Assembly: GCA_963580275.1 (NCBI GenBank)
Contig: OY756945.1
Coordinates: forward strand, 19,373,501 to 19,437,500
Length of the DNA: 64,000 nucleotides
Direction: 5' to 3'
From: Crataegus laevigata
Taxonomy: Eukaryota > Streptophyta > Magnoliopsida > Rosales > Rosaceae
Shown here: positions 24,000 through 35,684 of the stretch, one piece after another
Layout: each line of letters begins with the position of its first letter
How positions within the stretch are numbered: position 1 is the stretch's first letter
Made by a program: the position numbers and the translations under genes
Notes under the pieces: generated by a model
Told to the model about the DNA's origin: nothing
The model's input: the letters and a program-made list of their open reading frames with translations, nothing else
The model's database searches: none

Positions 24000-25373
24000 C
24001 CTTATCCAGCACATTTGTTTGGAACCATCGACCATATCGTTTGGCCTTATCGTCTAATTATTTTCCTTCATAGCACTCACATTGGTCTTCAACATGGTCC
24101 ATCATTCCACATAGAAAACAGGTAAGTGGTAATTTCTCATACCTAGCATCAATTTGCAGCTGCATGCCGTCCAGTTGTATATTCACAAACCGTCTCAACG
24201 GTCTCATCACGTCTAGTCGAACTCGCTCTCAAAGAATACTACCAAATTCTTCCTCCTTGTGACTTTGATCTGTGAGGATATGTTTACCCAACAAGTTCCT
24301 TAAAAATTTCACCATAGGCCGAGTCATGCAGCAGAGGGGTAATCCCTTAAACTGCACCCAAAATTCCTGAAAGTGCAGTGGGATACGAGCCGGGTAAGCC
24401 AAATTATCTGCCTCTCCAAGCACCAATAGATATTGCTTGTTATACAACCAAGGCCCTCCTTGAAGAATGGTGTTACGTCCTTGCATGTAATTAAATCCGA
24501 ATGCAAAACGATAATCCTCTAAGTCCATCACCACTACATTCACTTTAGGATGCCAAGGATTTCTCACTTGTCTTTTAAAACCTTCCTTATTCATCGGTTT
24601 GTGTGAGAGAACCCTTCCCACCAGTGGCGGAGCCAGGAATTTAGACTAGGATGGGCCTTTAAATCATATAAAAAAATTAGATAAAAAAATTAGATAAAAA
24701 ATATAGCAATATAACTAATGAGAGAAAATTAAAGGTTCATTTTTTGTATTGCCATGGAAAATTTAAATCAAACAAGACTGGTAGATCTTTAACATGTATG
24801 AAAAATTTAGTATTAATTAATTATATCATAAAAAATAGAACTTGTTACGAGATTAACAATAAAGTTAACATTAATTTCAAACCAAAATTTAAATCATGGC
24901 TCAATACTATTATTATGAGATTTTTCTTCAACATAAATTAACCTTGTTTCATATCAACTAACCAAAAAAAAAATTGCTGAAAAAGAACTTGAAGGAAGTT
25001 CACCAACAAGTTTCAAACCCTTGACGTGCAGGATCACAAAATCCCCTTCAACCACGGAGCCACATATTCTTTAGTTACATAACCAACAGATAAAATATAT
25101 AAACTATATTTCAGGATAGGCCTGTGCCCATCTTTGTCTCCATGTGGCTCCGCCTCTGCTTCCCACAAGAAAGACTCTCGAGGACTTCAACGTTGCAGCC
25201 TCCATCAAATCAACAACAATCAGTGTGTTTTCTTCCTCCGTAATCGCAAACCTATCTGCAAATTTCGCCATCAAACCCTCCATGGTCATGAAACTGTTTG
25301 TAACCAACCTCCGAGTTCGTGCGCCAACCAGAACACACCGCACGATACCTTTATGTATCCGTCTCCACACCAT
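24000..25373 (-). pseudogene. LINE ORF1 (DUF4283 plus CCHC knuckle) interrupted by a MITE
   Basis: The N-terminal piece (25373-25167, probable true start at the MTMEGLMAKF methionine) and the downstream piece (24621-24229) form one DUF4283-like frame once the 537-bp MITE is ignored. Then GPWLYNKQYLLVL (family signature GPW) and, in another frame near 24135-24094, the knuckle CFLCGMMDHVEDQC. ORF1 proteins of plant L1 elements bind the LINE RNA. A stop or frameshift after 24229 and the MITE make it non-functional. Confidence 0.72.
24622..25158. mobile_element. hAT-type MITE, 537 bp
   Basis: Terminal inverted repeats CAGTGGCGGAGCCA (24622) and TGGCTCCGCCTCTG (ending 25158), flanked by the exact 8-bp duplication CTTCCCAC (24614-24621 and 25159-25166). 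The 8-bp duplication and CAGTGG ends fit the hAT superfamily. AT-rich interior without a transposase. Confidence 0.88.
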
Positions 25374-25440
25374 GAAATAAACAGAAGCACTTCAAAGCCC
25401 TACTCTCAACGTCGCCGCATTGATTAATGGCAGCCAGAGA

Positions 25441-26484
25441 AGCCCTTCGAAATCCTGTACTTCCATTCGTCGCCAGCCGCTCTCCTAGGGTTCGGGAGAA
25501 AACCTAGAGAGCCTTAACTAGGAGCTTGTAGTTAGGAAAGCTTCGCTTATTAAATTGTGAATTTGAATATTCATTTTTTTTAATTTAAAAAAAAAATCTT
25601 AAATTTAACTAGATTTTATATAACTTGTGGTACACAAAATTCTCAATGCTGATTTGGTGTGTATATTCTCACCCATGCACACAGACACGGAGAACTTATA
25701 TGGTACAAGTTCACCGTCACGGTGACATCCAGTGCTAATAACACAAGAACATCTGAAAGAAATAGCACATCTTTGTATCTATGCCATGCAAGTCCTAATT
25801 TAGTGCAAAACCCGATCAAAAGAAAAGTACACTTCACAGTGCAAAGTTTGAAAACCACAATACCAACACAAAAGCATCAATTTTGGTTCATTAGAATACA
25901 CCGAACTCTTGACCTAACCTTCTGTTCCACCATCCCTCGTCGCTTGGACAAGAGGGCGGATAAAAGAAGCACCATTTCTGCAGCAGCTCTCGCCCCAATT
26001 GACTATAAGAATGTGCCAAGCAGCAGAAGGATATCATACTAATAGCATCTACCAAGATGCAGACCGCCCCTTCTCTATATATACTAATCTAGAAGTCTCT
26101 TCTGCCCCTAGAATAGAATGTGCTACTAACTTGCTAGTTCTTAAACATGGGTCAGCCTGATCACATCCTCTAGCACTAGATTCACCGATGCATCCATGCG
26201 AGATGATGATTTTGTGTGTAATTGTTTGTAAATGTACTACCTTTCTACAATATGTTCTGTACATAGAGTTCCCGCTAAAAGGGAGCTAAGCAGTAGCATG
26301 CTTATGTACACGGTTTTTATCTAGCACATTGTTACAGAGAAGCTCAAACTGTTTCAGGTATCAGTAGATGGACATACCATGATGCCAATATTTTCCTTTC
26401 TTGCGCCTAATGTGAATACAGGAAGAACGCTTGAGCTAACCATTGTCGACATAGAGATTTTTTTTTTTATGAAGCTGGCAAAAG
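25441..26484. other. Spacer and probable 3' UTR of the L18a-like gene
   Basis: No protein domain is recognised on either strand. The part next to 26485 should contain the 3' UTR of the minus-strand gene. Confidence 0.4.
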
Positions 26485-27543
26485 TTAGGGAAACAAAACC
26501 TTGATAACAAAGACAGCAAGCATTATTAACACAGCAACTGTACAAATCAAAGCCTGCAAAAAGCACAACATTTTTATAAAGGAAAGATGATAAAGACCGC
26601 AAATGCACCATCACTACTAATTGAAGTTATGTAGAAACAAATATCTATACTCTATATCATCATTAGAAATTGGAATTCATGTACAAACACATATCTATAC
26701 TGTATAGACATTTTTCCAACGTTACCAATTCAAACTTGGTTTCTACCGAAAAAAAAAATAAGAAAAAAAAGTACGGTTCCAAAGGCATGCTTCTCTTAGC
26801 TATTAATTGAATCCGGACTTGTAAGTGGTAAGTGGTGGAGGACATGAATAACCAAAGAGCTACTTTATCACACTGACCAAAACCAACCAAAACACTGTAA
26901 ACCAAAGCATTTCATTAGCAAGAAATAACAAAGGATCAAGAATGCAAGGTGCAATACTGAAATCCATACACAATTTAACTTATAGGCGCTTCTATTTGTA
27001 GCGTTATTTTTGCTCATTACAACCCTTCCCAAAAGAAATTCAGAATTACCCCATTTAACCTGCACATGATTTTAAAGTTTCTATCTGTTAAAATTTATGA
27101 AATAGTTAAGAAAAGAAGAAAACAAATAAGGTTAGAGAGGAGAAACAGAATTAAATCTCTTCTACAAATGAGGATAAAATGATTATTAAGCTGCTTAATT
27201 TTTTTAGCGTAAAACTTACTGCTACGGCTGACGCTTCAAGTCCAGTTCGTTCCCTTGGGTCTTTTTGATAATACTTCGCAAAGTAAAGAAATGTGGCATA
27301 GTACCACATCACTGGAAATACAAATCCAAGCAGAAGACTGAAAAAAAGGCGCATCAATTAGTGTGTGTGTGGGGGTGGGGGCCAACTGTAGTGGGAGAGA
27401 GAAAAGCCAAGAATACTCACGAAAACCATCCAATTCCCCAGCCAAAGGAAGGGGTTTGTCAAACATTCCCAATTTCGGGTCCTCTTGGTCACCAATAGGA
27501 GCATAGTCGCCACTTCTATGGTTCACTACGTCTGTTGAAATCC
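26485..27543 (-). CDS. 60S ribosomal protein L18a-like membrane protein, 3' coding exons
   Basis: Three minus-strand exons with GT-AG borders: 27543-27421, 27337-27220 and 26553-26485 (stop TAA at 26485-26487). They encode a GDYAPIGDQEDPKLGMFDKP stretch, then GWFSLLLGFVFPVMWYYATF and LICTVAVLIMLAVFVIKVLF, that is two hydrophobic segments around the KDPRERTGLEASA loop. This is the plant L18a-like family, small two-span membrane proteins named after, but not part of, the ribosome; function unknown. The exon 27421-27543 lacks about 4 nt where relatives have a Cys codon before Phe-Gly (junction 27446/27447), which shifts the frame and would stop soon after. Start codon and further 5' exons were not found with certainty. 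It may be a pseudogene. Confidence 0.6.
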
Positions 27544-28984
27544 CTGTGCTCACCCAACCACTTTCAGAAGGTAATCCAATAACATCTTATCATAAAATTT
27601 AACAATAGTAATCCATTAATAAATTAAACGCATCGCTTGTATAAGCTTAGCCACCAATGATGAAAGGTGGGAAAAATGACTTCTGCATTGGCAGAACAGA
27701 TTTGAAATGTGCCTCAGATGTTAAGGACTTTTAGACTTTTAGTAGTCCTTCAGAAATCAATTTTACTCAGTGGTTTAACATGTGATGCTGTAAAGCGGAG
27801 TTGTCAGTTACAAAGTATTAACAATCGGTATGGAGGCCTCACTAGACTAGTCACGCGCCAGGTCAACGATTTCATAAAAATCTAGCCTTTACCAACTGAT
27901 GTTGAATCTCCTAAGCTAATCATTAAATAGCATCCTACGGCGTGCATGAAAAAAGTGCAAGTTGCAGCTGTCAACATAGATTTTTGGCATAGAAAGCAGC
28001 ATTGTGCAACACCACATTTTCCTCCTACAGACAATCGTAGATAGTGACATTTTATACGGACAAATAAATGAAAATAGGATGCAGAAGGAGTTGCATACTC
28101 TGATCCATGTGCCTGAAAAATAGTCACCCTCAGTTCTGCTCTCCGTCTTCAAAATTAACTGTTATTTTAAATAATAAAAGAAGTTGTTACACAAAAACAT
28201 TATTCTGTTAAACAAATGATGATAGGTTTAACTATGACGAATGAAGATGTGCAAGTTGAGGAAAACAAAATCAAAGACCATTTTACTGTGCCCAGCGTCA
28301 GTTAAGTTACTAAGATATAAACTGCATGAAACACTCAAATGAATATGAAATGGAAAGGGAACAAAAACTAATATACCAGCGAATGGATTGTCCCACAAAG
28401 AGAAAATAGTTGTTTAACAGGTCAAGACTTGAAAGACTTATACGGCACACCACCATATGATTGCACTAGGTTGAGAATTCACCTCATAATCTTAACTACT
28501 CAAGAGTGGACGCAGTACTTGATGCGGAAATCATAGACATTTATCACAACTATGCAGTATTTGCTCTTAAGAGTGTCACTTCTTCCAGTTCATACTAAAA
28601 CTTGAAAAGATTATAAAAGATTCATCAGGAAGGAAAATGCCCAACAAATGAAGCACATGCAGAAATCAGCTTCCCAGATTCTTGGTAGTGCATCCTAAAA
28701 GGATAATATAAAGAACAATCACTCACTAACTAAATCATAATGACAGAAGCATCTTCGATTTAAAAAAGAATTTGTACTAATTAATTCATATTGGCATCGT
28801 AGTAGCCATATTGCACTAGTAGAGTAAAATCATCATCATCTTCAACTTAAAAAAGAATTTGTAATTTTCAATAGTAATGCCACTCTAGTATGAACCAGTC
28901 ACATTGCCACATTAATTCCTAGTGCAGTCCATATATCACTAATATTGGCATAATCACTTTTCATGCGAACTCTTCTATTATCAA
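27544..28984 (-). other. Intron or intergenic part of the L18a-like locus
   Basis: No confident exon. A possible small exon with acceptor TTTTTCAG near 28105 was considered but has no supporting homology. Confidence 0.35.
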
Positions 28985-29524
28985 TGTATTAAAAGCGTGA
29001 GGCTTGGGTGAGGCGTCCAAGGGATAGCCTGGCCTAGGCGTGAGGCATGAGGCGTGAGGCGTGAGGCGTGAGGCGAAGCCTCACGGGACCTAAATTTTTT
29101 AATATATACATTGAGGGTACACATATTATATTAAAAAAAATTATTAATCAATAATCACCATGAACACACAGATATATTATAAATATATATACATATATTA
29201 TATATATAAAATAGAAGATGAAAAGCACAATGAGCACACATATATTATACACGTAGACAGCACATACATCCATTATATAAAAAAAAATAAAAATCAAAAG
29301 AAAAAACAAGATGATAATGCGAGGAAGAGGTATTTGAAAGTTAAAACCTACCCAAAATTTAGGTTTGGGAGTTTGAAAAGAAAAAGAAAAAAAAAAACCC
29401 ACTGACGCGCCTAGGCGGCTCCGGCGAAGCATTTCGCCCACTCCAGCAAAACTGAGGTGTTAGCCTTGGCTCCCAGCCTCAAAGGAGCCCTAGGTGCGCC
29501 CTGAGGCTAGTTTTTTAAAACATG
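28985..29524. mobile_element. Mutator-type MITE, about 540 bp, with GAGGCGT repeats
   Basis: An 11-nt direct repeat TCTATTATCAA (28974-28984 and 29525-29535) flanks ends that read ATGTATTAAAAGCG and, reversed, CATGTTTTAAAAAAC. Just inside the left end GAGGCGTGAGGC units repeat (29030-29075). The right side carries CGCCTAGGCGGC. A target duplication of 9-11 bp suggests a Mutator-like origin. No transposase. Confidence 0.7.
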
Positions 29525-30544
29525 TCTATTATCAAACCTCATGAAAGTTGTTCTCGTTTTCCTTCGTTTAATTTTCTCGAAGTAAAGTGTTGTGAATATT
29601 GCGATTAAGAATGGGAAAAACAGAACAAACTCGAACATAGAAAACAAAATAACCAAGATAAATCACACCAAGAATTACCGTGGGGAGCAACAACAATTTT
29701 TCACTATATCATAATGAGTACAACGACTAACCTTGCCAAACCTCTAGGATTAAGACTTGACGAAAAACCTAAAAGAACAAGAAATATAGTCTTATCTCTT
29801 TTCTTTTCTCTCAAACATACTCTGCTCTCACAATATTCTCTCACTCTAACTCCTTGAGTGCTATACAACTTATTGTTTTGCTCCAATTCAAAACTAGTGC
29901 AATAGCCCCTTTATATAAACATAATAAAGATCTTTTTCATTAAGGATTACTAATCCTAATTGGAATCTAGTGATGAATCGTTCTTCAATTGGGAAGACAA
30001 CTTCAATTGGGAAACAAACAATTTAATCCTCTAAGATTAGGACAATTCGTCATGGGATGGAAAACCAACATAAAGGATGGGAAAATCTCAAGCAAACGGA
30101 AGGAGGAAATCTTGTATAAAACAACCTCAGAAAAGATATTTAAGAATCAATTCAAGTAAATTATAATTGAAATCAAAACCGCAGTTCTTCTAACTTTATT
30201 CTTTGGCTTAAACAGAATTTGTGGGCAATAACCCCCCAAAACCCTTCCTTTATTTTGTTAAAAAGAGTAAACTTTGAATCAAATGGCATTGCAAATCCCA
30301 ATATATGATAACCAAAACAATGGCAAGCAACTTCACTGAGGTGTTGTATGAAACTTAAGACCAGAATCAATCAAGAACTCCAAAAAAACAACAAAACCCA
30401 GGATTTTAATGTGGAAAATTTACTCTACAATCGAAACAATCCAAGCATGCAGTGATAGAAATCAACCCAACTCAAAATTTCCAATTCTCACCAAGAAAAA
30501 AGAGCCAATGAAATACAGTGGATTTAGAAAGACGAAGTCTTTAC

Positions 30545-30760
30545 CTCTGAAGAAACAGTTAACGGGGAGCCGAAAATCAGCAGAAAGGTGAGGCTTCAGC
30601 GGAGAAGTGTTTTTGGTGTGACTGCAGAGAAATGGGTTTTTCTCTGACAAGAATTTGCCTTTAATTGCTCTCTCTCTCTCTCTCTTCAAAGGTGCGGACG
30701 TTTCTCCATTGATTATCACATCAGCGGAGACTGCCAACGAGGAAGCTAGTGCAAGAAAGT
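30545..30760 (-). other. Probable 5' UTR exon of the L18a-like gene
   Basis: C/T-rich minus-strand leader with a (GA)n tract (30670-30692) and a canonical donor, CAGAG followed by GTAAAG at 30544. No good ATG frame. Linked to 26485-27543 by position only. Confidence 0.4.
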
Positions 30761-31017
30761 CCCACTCCCCTCCCTGTTTCTCTACGCTTTTACAGTTCTT
30801 TTAGGAATGAAAAAAAAAGAACGGGCCAAATCGGATTAATGGTCTCTGTGATAGAATGTTCGAAAGATTGTCCTTGTTGTCAGAAAATTAGGATATAAAT
30901 CCTTGTGCTAAAGATTATTAGCAAATTTAATCCAACAAAAAAAATTTATGTTAATTTCAATTAAATATAGGGATAAAAATGTCCAACCACACTCTTTCTT
31001 TATGCTAGCCTTCTTCC

Positions 31018-31196
31018 TGACGAGCTGATCTTCGAGGTCTTCGGGCGGCTCGACCCTACGAGAATTTTTCAGTGGGTCACCCATCATGGGGAACCCGAAG
31101 CCAGTGAGCTCCCAAAAGACATCGTGCTAATTGGAGGTGGGCATGTATATATAACGCTTACAGGATCCACTTCCTTGAGCGATGTGGAATGTTACA
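31018..31196 (-). mobile_element. Cassandra TRIM LTR remnant lacking its 5S core
   Basis: The minus strand starts TGTAACATTCCACATCGC and continues with GTGGATCC, CTTTTGGGAGCTCACTGG and CTTCGGGTTCC, then jumps to CATGATGGGTGACCCACTG and TTCTCGT. These are the blocks of the Cassandra LTR, which normally embeds a 5S rRNA-like segment. About 50 bp between the GGTTCC and CATGATGG blocks, including the 5S internal promoter part, are missing. Only one LTR piece is visible. Confidence 0.72.
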
Positions 31197-31595
31197 CTTC
31201 ATCTAATTCAAACAAAATAATAAGAGAATAAGTACTTCAAAACAAAAGTAAATGCTAATTGAAAACTATAACATTCACTATCTTGATTGCAAATTGTAAC
31301 ATTCACTCTAACAACAGCGAAACAATTACAACAATATGAAAATTCGAAATTGCATAATGAGTTAGCTACACCGTATAATGGCACGAAAAATTTATATATC
31401 AAATATGCAATGCATACAGATAAAGGGGAAGTGAAAGGAACAGAACAAAGGTGGTTTGAGTATGAACTTTGAGGCCTAATGATACTAAAGCAAAGAAAAT
31501 TTGGTGCTAATGAAGATTATTATAACGCTCTTATACAAGCCTATGTAGGTACTAGAGGCATACTAATCAATGAAAAGAGGTAAGCATTATGGCAA

Positions 31596-31600
31596 TGATG

Positions 31601-31646
<46 letters not shown>

Positions 31647-31665
31647 TATATATATATATATATGT
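31596..31665. repeat. (TA)n(CA)n microsatellite
   Basis: Two TA tracts separated by a short CACACACACA block. Confidence 0.95.
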
Positions 31666-32079
31666 ATGCATATATAGGAGTATAGTTTGCATCAATGATA
31701 CTTGTGCAGCATTCAATCTGTAACATTATACAAATCATTTACTAAAACCTAATGTCTCTGGACTCATTTTCTAATGGGGTTTTTGAACTTTAATCCTTCA
31801 AGAAGATTAAAATCTAAAAAAAACCTGGTGTTAGATTGAATATTGAGTTTTAGTCCCTAATGTGTCCTTAATTCAAAATAATTAATGTGTATTTTATTTA
31901 ATATCTCCCATTAAATATTTAAATTTATTCATACACAAATTTTAATTTATTTTTTGACCAAAAAAGAGTTTTTTAGTTTATTAATTTTATTTAGCATTCT
32001 TCAAACTTGAAAGACTCAATTAATGTACCTTTATTTAACATTCTTCAAACTTGAAAGACTCAATTAATGTACCTAAATG

Positions 32080-32530
32080 TTAGTACTGAAATGTGTGTAC
32101 CGAAATATATTATATTGAACTAATATATTTAAATGTTAGTACTGAAATGTATTAATATTAAATTAATGTACCTAAATGTGTATACCGAAATGTATGCACT
32201 GAAATGTGTGTACCTAAATATGTGCACCGAAATGTATATACCTAAATATATGTACCTAATATATGCACCGAAATGTATGTATCTAAATATATGCACCGAA
32301 ATGTATGTACCTAAATATATGCACTGAAATGTATTAATATTAAATTAATGTACCTAAATGTGTGTGCCGAAATGTATGCACCGAAATGTTAATACCGAAA
32401 TGTATGTACCTAAATGTATGCACCGAAATGTGTGTACCGAAATGTATGCACCGAAATTTTAGTACCAAAATGTGTATACCTAAATGTATGCACCGAAATG
32501 TATTATAATAAATTTAATATACCTAAATGA
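32080..32530. repeat. Degenerate minisatellite, unit about 14 bp
   Basis: Alternating units of the type ACC(T/G)AAATGTGTGT and GCACCGAAATGTAT repeat some 25-30 times. The repeat accounts for the weak open frame there. Confidence 0.85.
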
Positions 32531-33129
32531 AGAAGTTACAGTACATCGAAATATATTGTATAACAAAAATTAGTTTATCTAAATGTTCACAACAAAAATA
32601 TATTACAATGAATGAAATGAAAATAAAAATTATAATGAAATAAAATTAATACATTAAAAATTAGAAAAGAAAAAGATAAATAATTAAAAAATCAAAATAT
32701 AATTAATAAATGAGGTTATTAATGTATCAAGGGACTAAAATTAGATTTTAATCTTACTCATGGTTTTAATCAAAAAGTAATCTTTGCCAAGGACTAAAAT
32801 GAAGTTTTCTATTTTCTAATTCAATATATCTACAAACAAGTTTGGAGACTCACATTTAGTGGTAACAAACTGAATCGAGGAAAAAAATATAGCACGTTAT
32901 TGATTGATTCAAAAGTGCTTATAACGTTAAAAAAAAAAAAAAAAGCCAACTTGGATCAGAAATCCAAGGCATTCGTTCCAACTTTGCCATTCGCCCCAAA
33001 GATAACATCATAAAATTGAGGCAGAAACCTAGAAAAATCTAAAATTAAAATCTTTTGAAAAATCTCAAATTCTCATGACCACACACATATTGTTGCAGAA
33101 AGAAACCTAGAAAGTGCACTTTTCTAAAT
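32531..33129. other. AT-rich spacer
   Basis: No gene or mobile-element signature seen. Includes a run of A at about 32930-32945. Confidence 0.5.
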
Positions 33130-33790
33130 TAAGCTTCATGTTATGTTTTCAAAGTTGGTCAAAAGATTCTTAGAGGTGAATGAAACGATCATTCTTTTCT
33201 TTACTCTTGACTACCATGTCATCAACATATACCTCTATTGTCTTTCCAATTTTCTCTTTGAAGAATCGATCAACTAGTCTTTAATAGGATGCTCCTGCAT
33301 TTTTAAGTTCGGAAGGCATAACACAATGACAATACATACCTTTAATAATGACAAAAGGTGTCTTTTTCATGTTTGATGTGTACATCTTGATCTAGTTAGA
33401 CTCGTTACGGAATCGATGAGTAAATCTATCTGTGGTAAAGGATAAGGGTCTTTTTGGCATGCCTTGTTTAAGTCTGTGAAGCCCACATAGACCCTTAACC
33501 TACCATTCTTCTTTTGCACAAGGACTATGTTGGCTAACCATTCTGGGTCATGGATTTCAATAATAAAGTTGGTGTCCCTAAGTTTGTCGATCTTAGCCTC
33601 GATGATTTCACTATGCTTTGTTCCATGATTGCACTATTACTGGATAACCAATTTCATGGTTGTATTCAAGTGGAGACATTGGCAGATTATCGAATGATCA
33701 ATTCCAGGCTTGTCTTTGGCGGACCAAGCAAACACATCCTTGTTTGCCTGGAAGAAGGCAGTGAATAATTTTTTTCTTAATCCGAGAACT
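33130..33790 (-). pseudogene. Ty3/gypsy reverse transcriptase relic
   Basis: Minus strand from about 33770: remnants of the region upstream of RT, then WLANIVLVQKKNGRLRV followed by FTDLNKACQKDPYPLPQIDL (about 33560-33410). After a deletion come MPSELKNAGASY and the catalytic YVDD box (codons 33229-33218). A stop after NAGASY and missing central segments make it dead. The sequence type matches the RT of Tat-like gypsy elements, but it is a different, older copy from element F. Confidence 0.72.
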
Positions 33791-34357
33791 TTGATCTAAT
33801 CCTAGCTCGTGTTCTGGTTTGTCGGTGTCAAGACTTATGTAGACAGCATCTTCATCAGCTTTTGACTCTAAAGTGTCGTCGTCCTGGGATCAAGTTCCAT
33901 CTCGAATTCCAGTAGATTGTGTCTTGACCCATGCGGGATTTTCTATCGGGGCTATCATGCCCCGATCCCGACATACGTCCAAGATCGACACGTGACGTCA
34001 CCAAGTATTCGTATAACTTACATACCCTGCATTCAGGATATTTGCAAAGCATAACCCAAGATTCGAATTGCGTAGAAATTTTCGTATACTTTATGGCTGC
34101 ATCTAATCTCCTTGTTAGACTGTCTATGTACCCTCAATAGGGATCAAGCCATTTGTAGTTCACCATTGACTATTCTCAAACATTCATCACATAAACCACT
34201 ATGTCTCAACATAATACCACAATCACATCAATTAATAATGCATACAATACACCGAAATGTAGGGCTAAAGCGACACAGTTTAGCCGAAGCTTATATCTAT
34301 GAAGTTATCTCAAATGAATCAATCCAAGTAACCAATGAGTCAAATGATGCAATTTTG
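33791..34357. other. Spacer, probably retrotransposon derived
   Basis: Contains CCCGATCCCGACATACGTCC-type sequence that looks LTR-like, but no borders could be set. Confidence 0.35.
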
Positions 34358-34740
34358 GACCACTTAACGAAATCCATTAACCTTGGGTTTCAAACCACTC
34401 AACGGAACCAAAATACCAAACGAGGTCGCGGACCACTCAACGGAATCCAAACCAAGATACAATTCTGGACCACTCAACAGAATTGCGGAGTAGAAGGGAT
34501 TCCGAACCTCTTAATGGAATCCGAGTGGATATGATTCCGGACCACTCAACAAAATTGCGGAGTATAATGGTTATCAGACCACTCAAAGAAATCCAAGGCA
34601 GGGTACGATTCCGGACCACTCAACGGAATCGCGGATCACAAGGGATTCCGAACCACTCAACGGAATCCAAACTAAGTAGGGAACCGAACCACTCAATGAA
34701 ACCCTAGCAGATACTCAGTTTCAGCTCACTCAACGGAACC
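34358..34740. repeat. 36-37 bp minisatellite, 11 units
   Basis: The core GACCACTCAACGGAATC recurs at 34358, 34393, 34431, 34468, 34504, 34540, 34577, 34614, 34650, 34686 and 34723, a period of 35-38 bp with diverged units. Confidence 0.9.
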
Positions 34741-35684
34741 AAGCGGATGGCCAAGGAACATATCAACAGCTCAAAGAAACAAATCATGAATCAAGTGCTC
34801 AATTTACAATGGCTCAACGAAATGAAACAAAGCACAAGTATTAAATTAGAACGATCAACGTAGCGAGAAATGAAATAATGAAAAGGGATACGAAACAAGT
34901 TTTCAAGTCTTTTACAATTTTAGTGGTTGTGCTTAAGGGTACATGATGATGTAGGATGGAGATAGTTTTTAGAGAATGCTAGATATACATTCGTTAGAGT
35001 ACATTCAAGTGGTTTTGTGTTCCTATGAGGTATTTGGTATTCCTCATCGCTTAACGATATTCTTGGGGACGGAGAAGACGATGGTGGCACGGCAGAGTAT
35101 GACTGGGATGTTGAGAAATTAGAGCTCTTCTGGGGCCATATCCATTTGGATTTGCAGGGTTTGATTTGAGGAGAAGAAACGGAAAAAAAAAATGGGTTTT
35201 GGATTGATGTGGTGTTTGATTTTATTTAATTTTTATTCCTGCATGTTTGGTTTTTTTTTTTTTTTTTTTTTTTTTTTGAATTAACACTTTTTGAATTTAA
35301 TTTTTGTTTTGCATTAGGCAAGGTTTTTCTTCCAGCAGTTGATATCAGGAGGTAGTTACTGTCATATGAGCTGACGGTATGTAATGTGGCACTTTTCTGC
35401 TAATTTGCTATGTACTGTGATTTCTTTCTTTTTGATATTGGAAGTGTTGGTTGTAGTAAGGAAATAATTAGTTTCAATAGTACACGAGTTAGTTTCAATA
35501 GTATACGACTCAGTTTTTGAATAACACTCGGGTAGTTTTCGAATAACAATATTACTAATTAGTTTTCTAAATGCCAATTACAGCTCTAAATTTTGTCTTA
35601 GGTGGAGTATTCTTACTAATGTAGCATTTTGTTAGCACATCAGTATGTTTGAAGATGATATTTTTTATTGCTATACTTATTCAG
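34741..35684. other. Spacer upstream of the PARP1 fragment
   Basis: No gene recognised. Includes a run of 27 T at 35251-35277. Confidence 0.5.

Larger units (their letters stand above)
21640..25440 (-). mobile_element. LINE-1-type non-LTR retrotransposon, minus strand, degraded, 3' end missing
   Basis: On the minus strand: a leader (25167-25440), ORF1 with a DUF4283-like domain and a CCHC knuckle, then the ORF2 endonuclease and the start of the reverse transcriptase, ending near 21640. LINEs usually lose their 5' end; here the 3' part (catalytic RT and poly-A) is absent, so a later deletion or replacement removed it. ORF1 carries a hAT-type MITE and ORF2 an internal tandem duplication and stops. 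Confidence 0.75.

Noticed and set aside
27882..28152. Possible upstream coding exon of the L18a-like gene
   Set aside because: Both overlapping frames lack an ATG start or matching splice phase and show no similarity to the family's N-terminus.
31018..31196. 5S rRNA gene
   Set aside because: Only edge motifs shared with the Cassandra LTR are present and the internal promoter part is missing.
32133..32327. 64-codon frame with repeated Cys/Tyr/Met
   Set aside because: A by-product of the 14-bp minisatellite.
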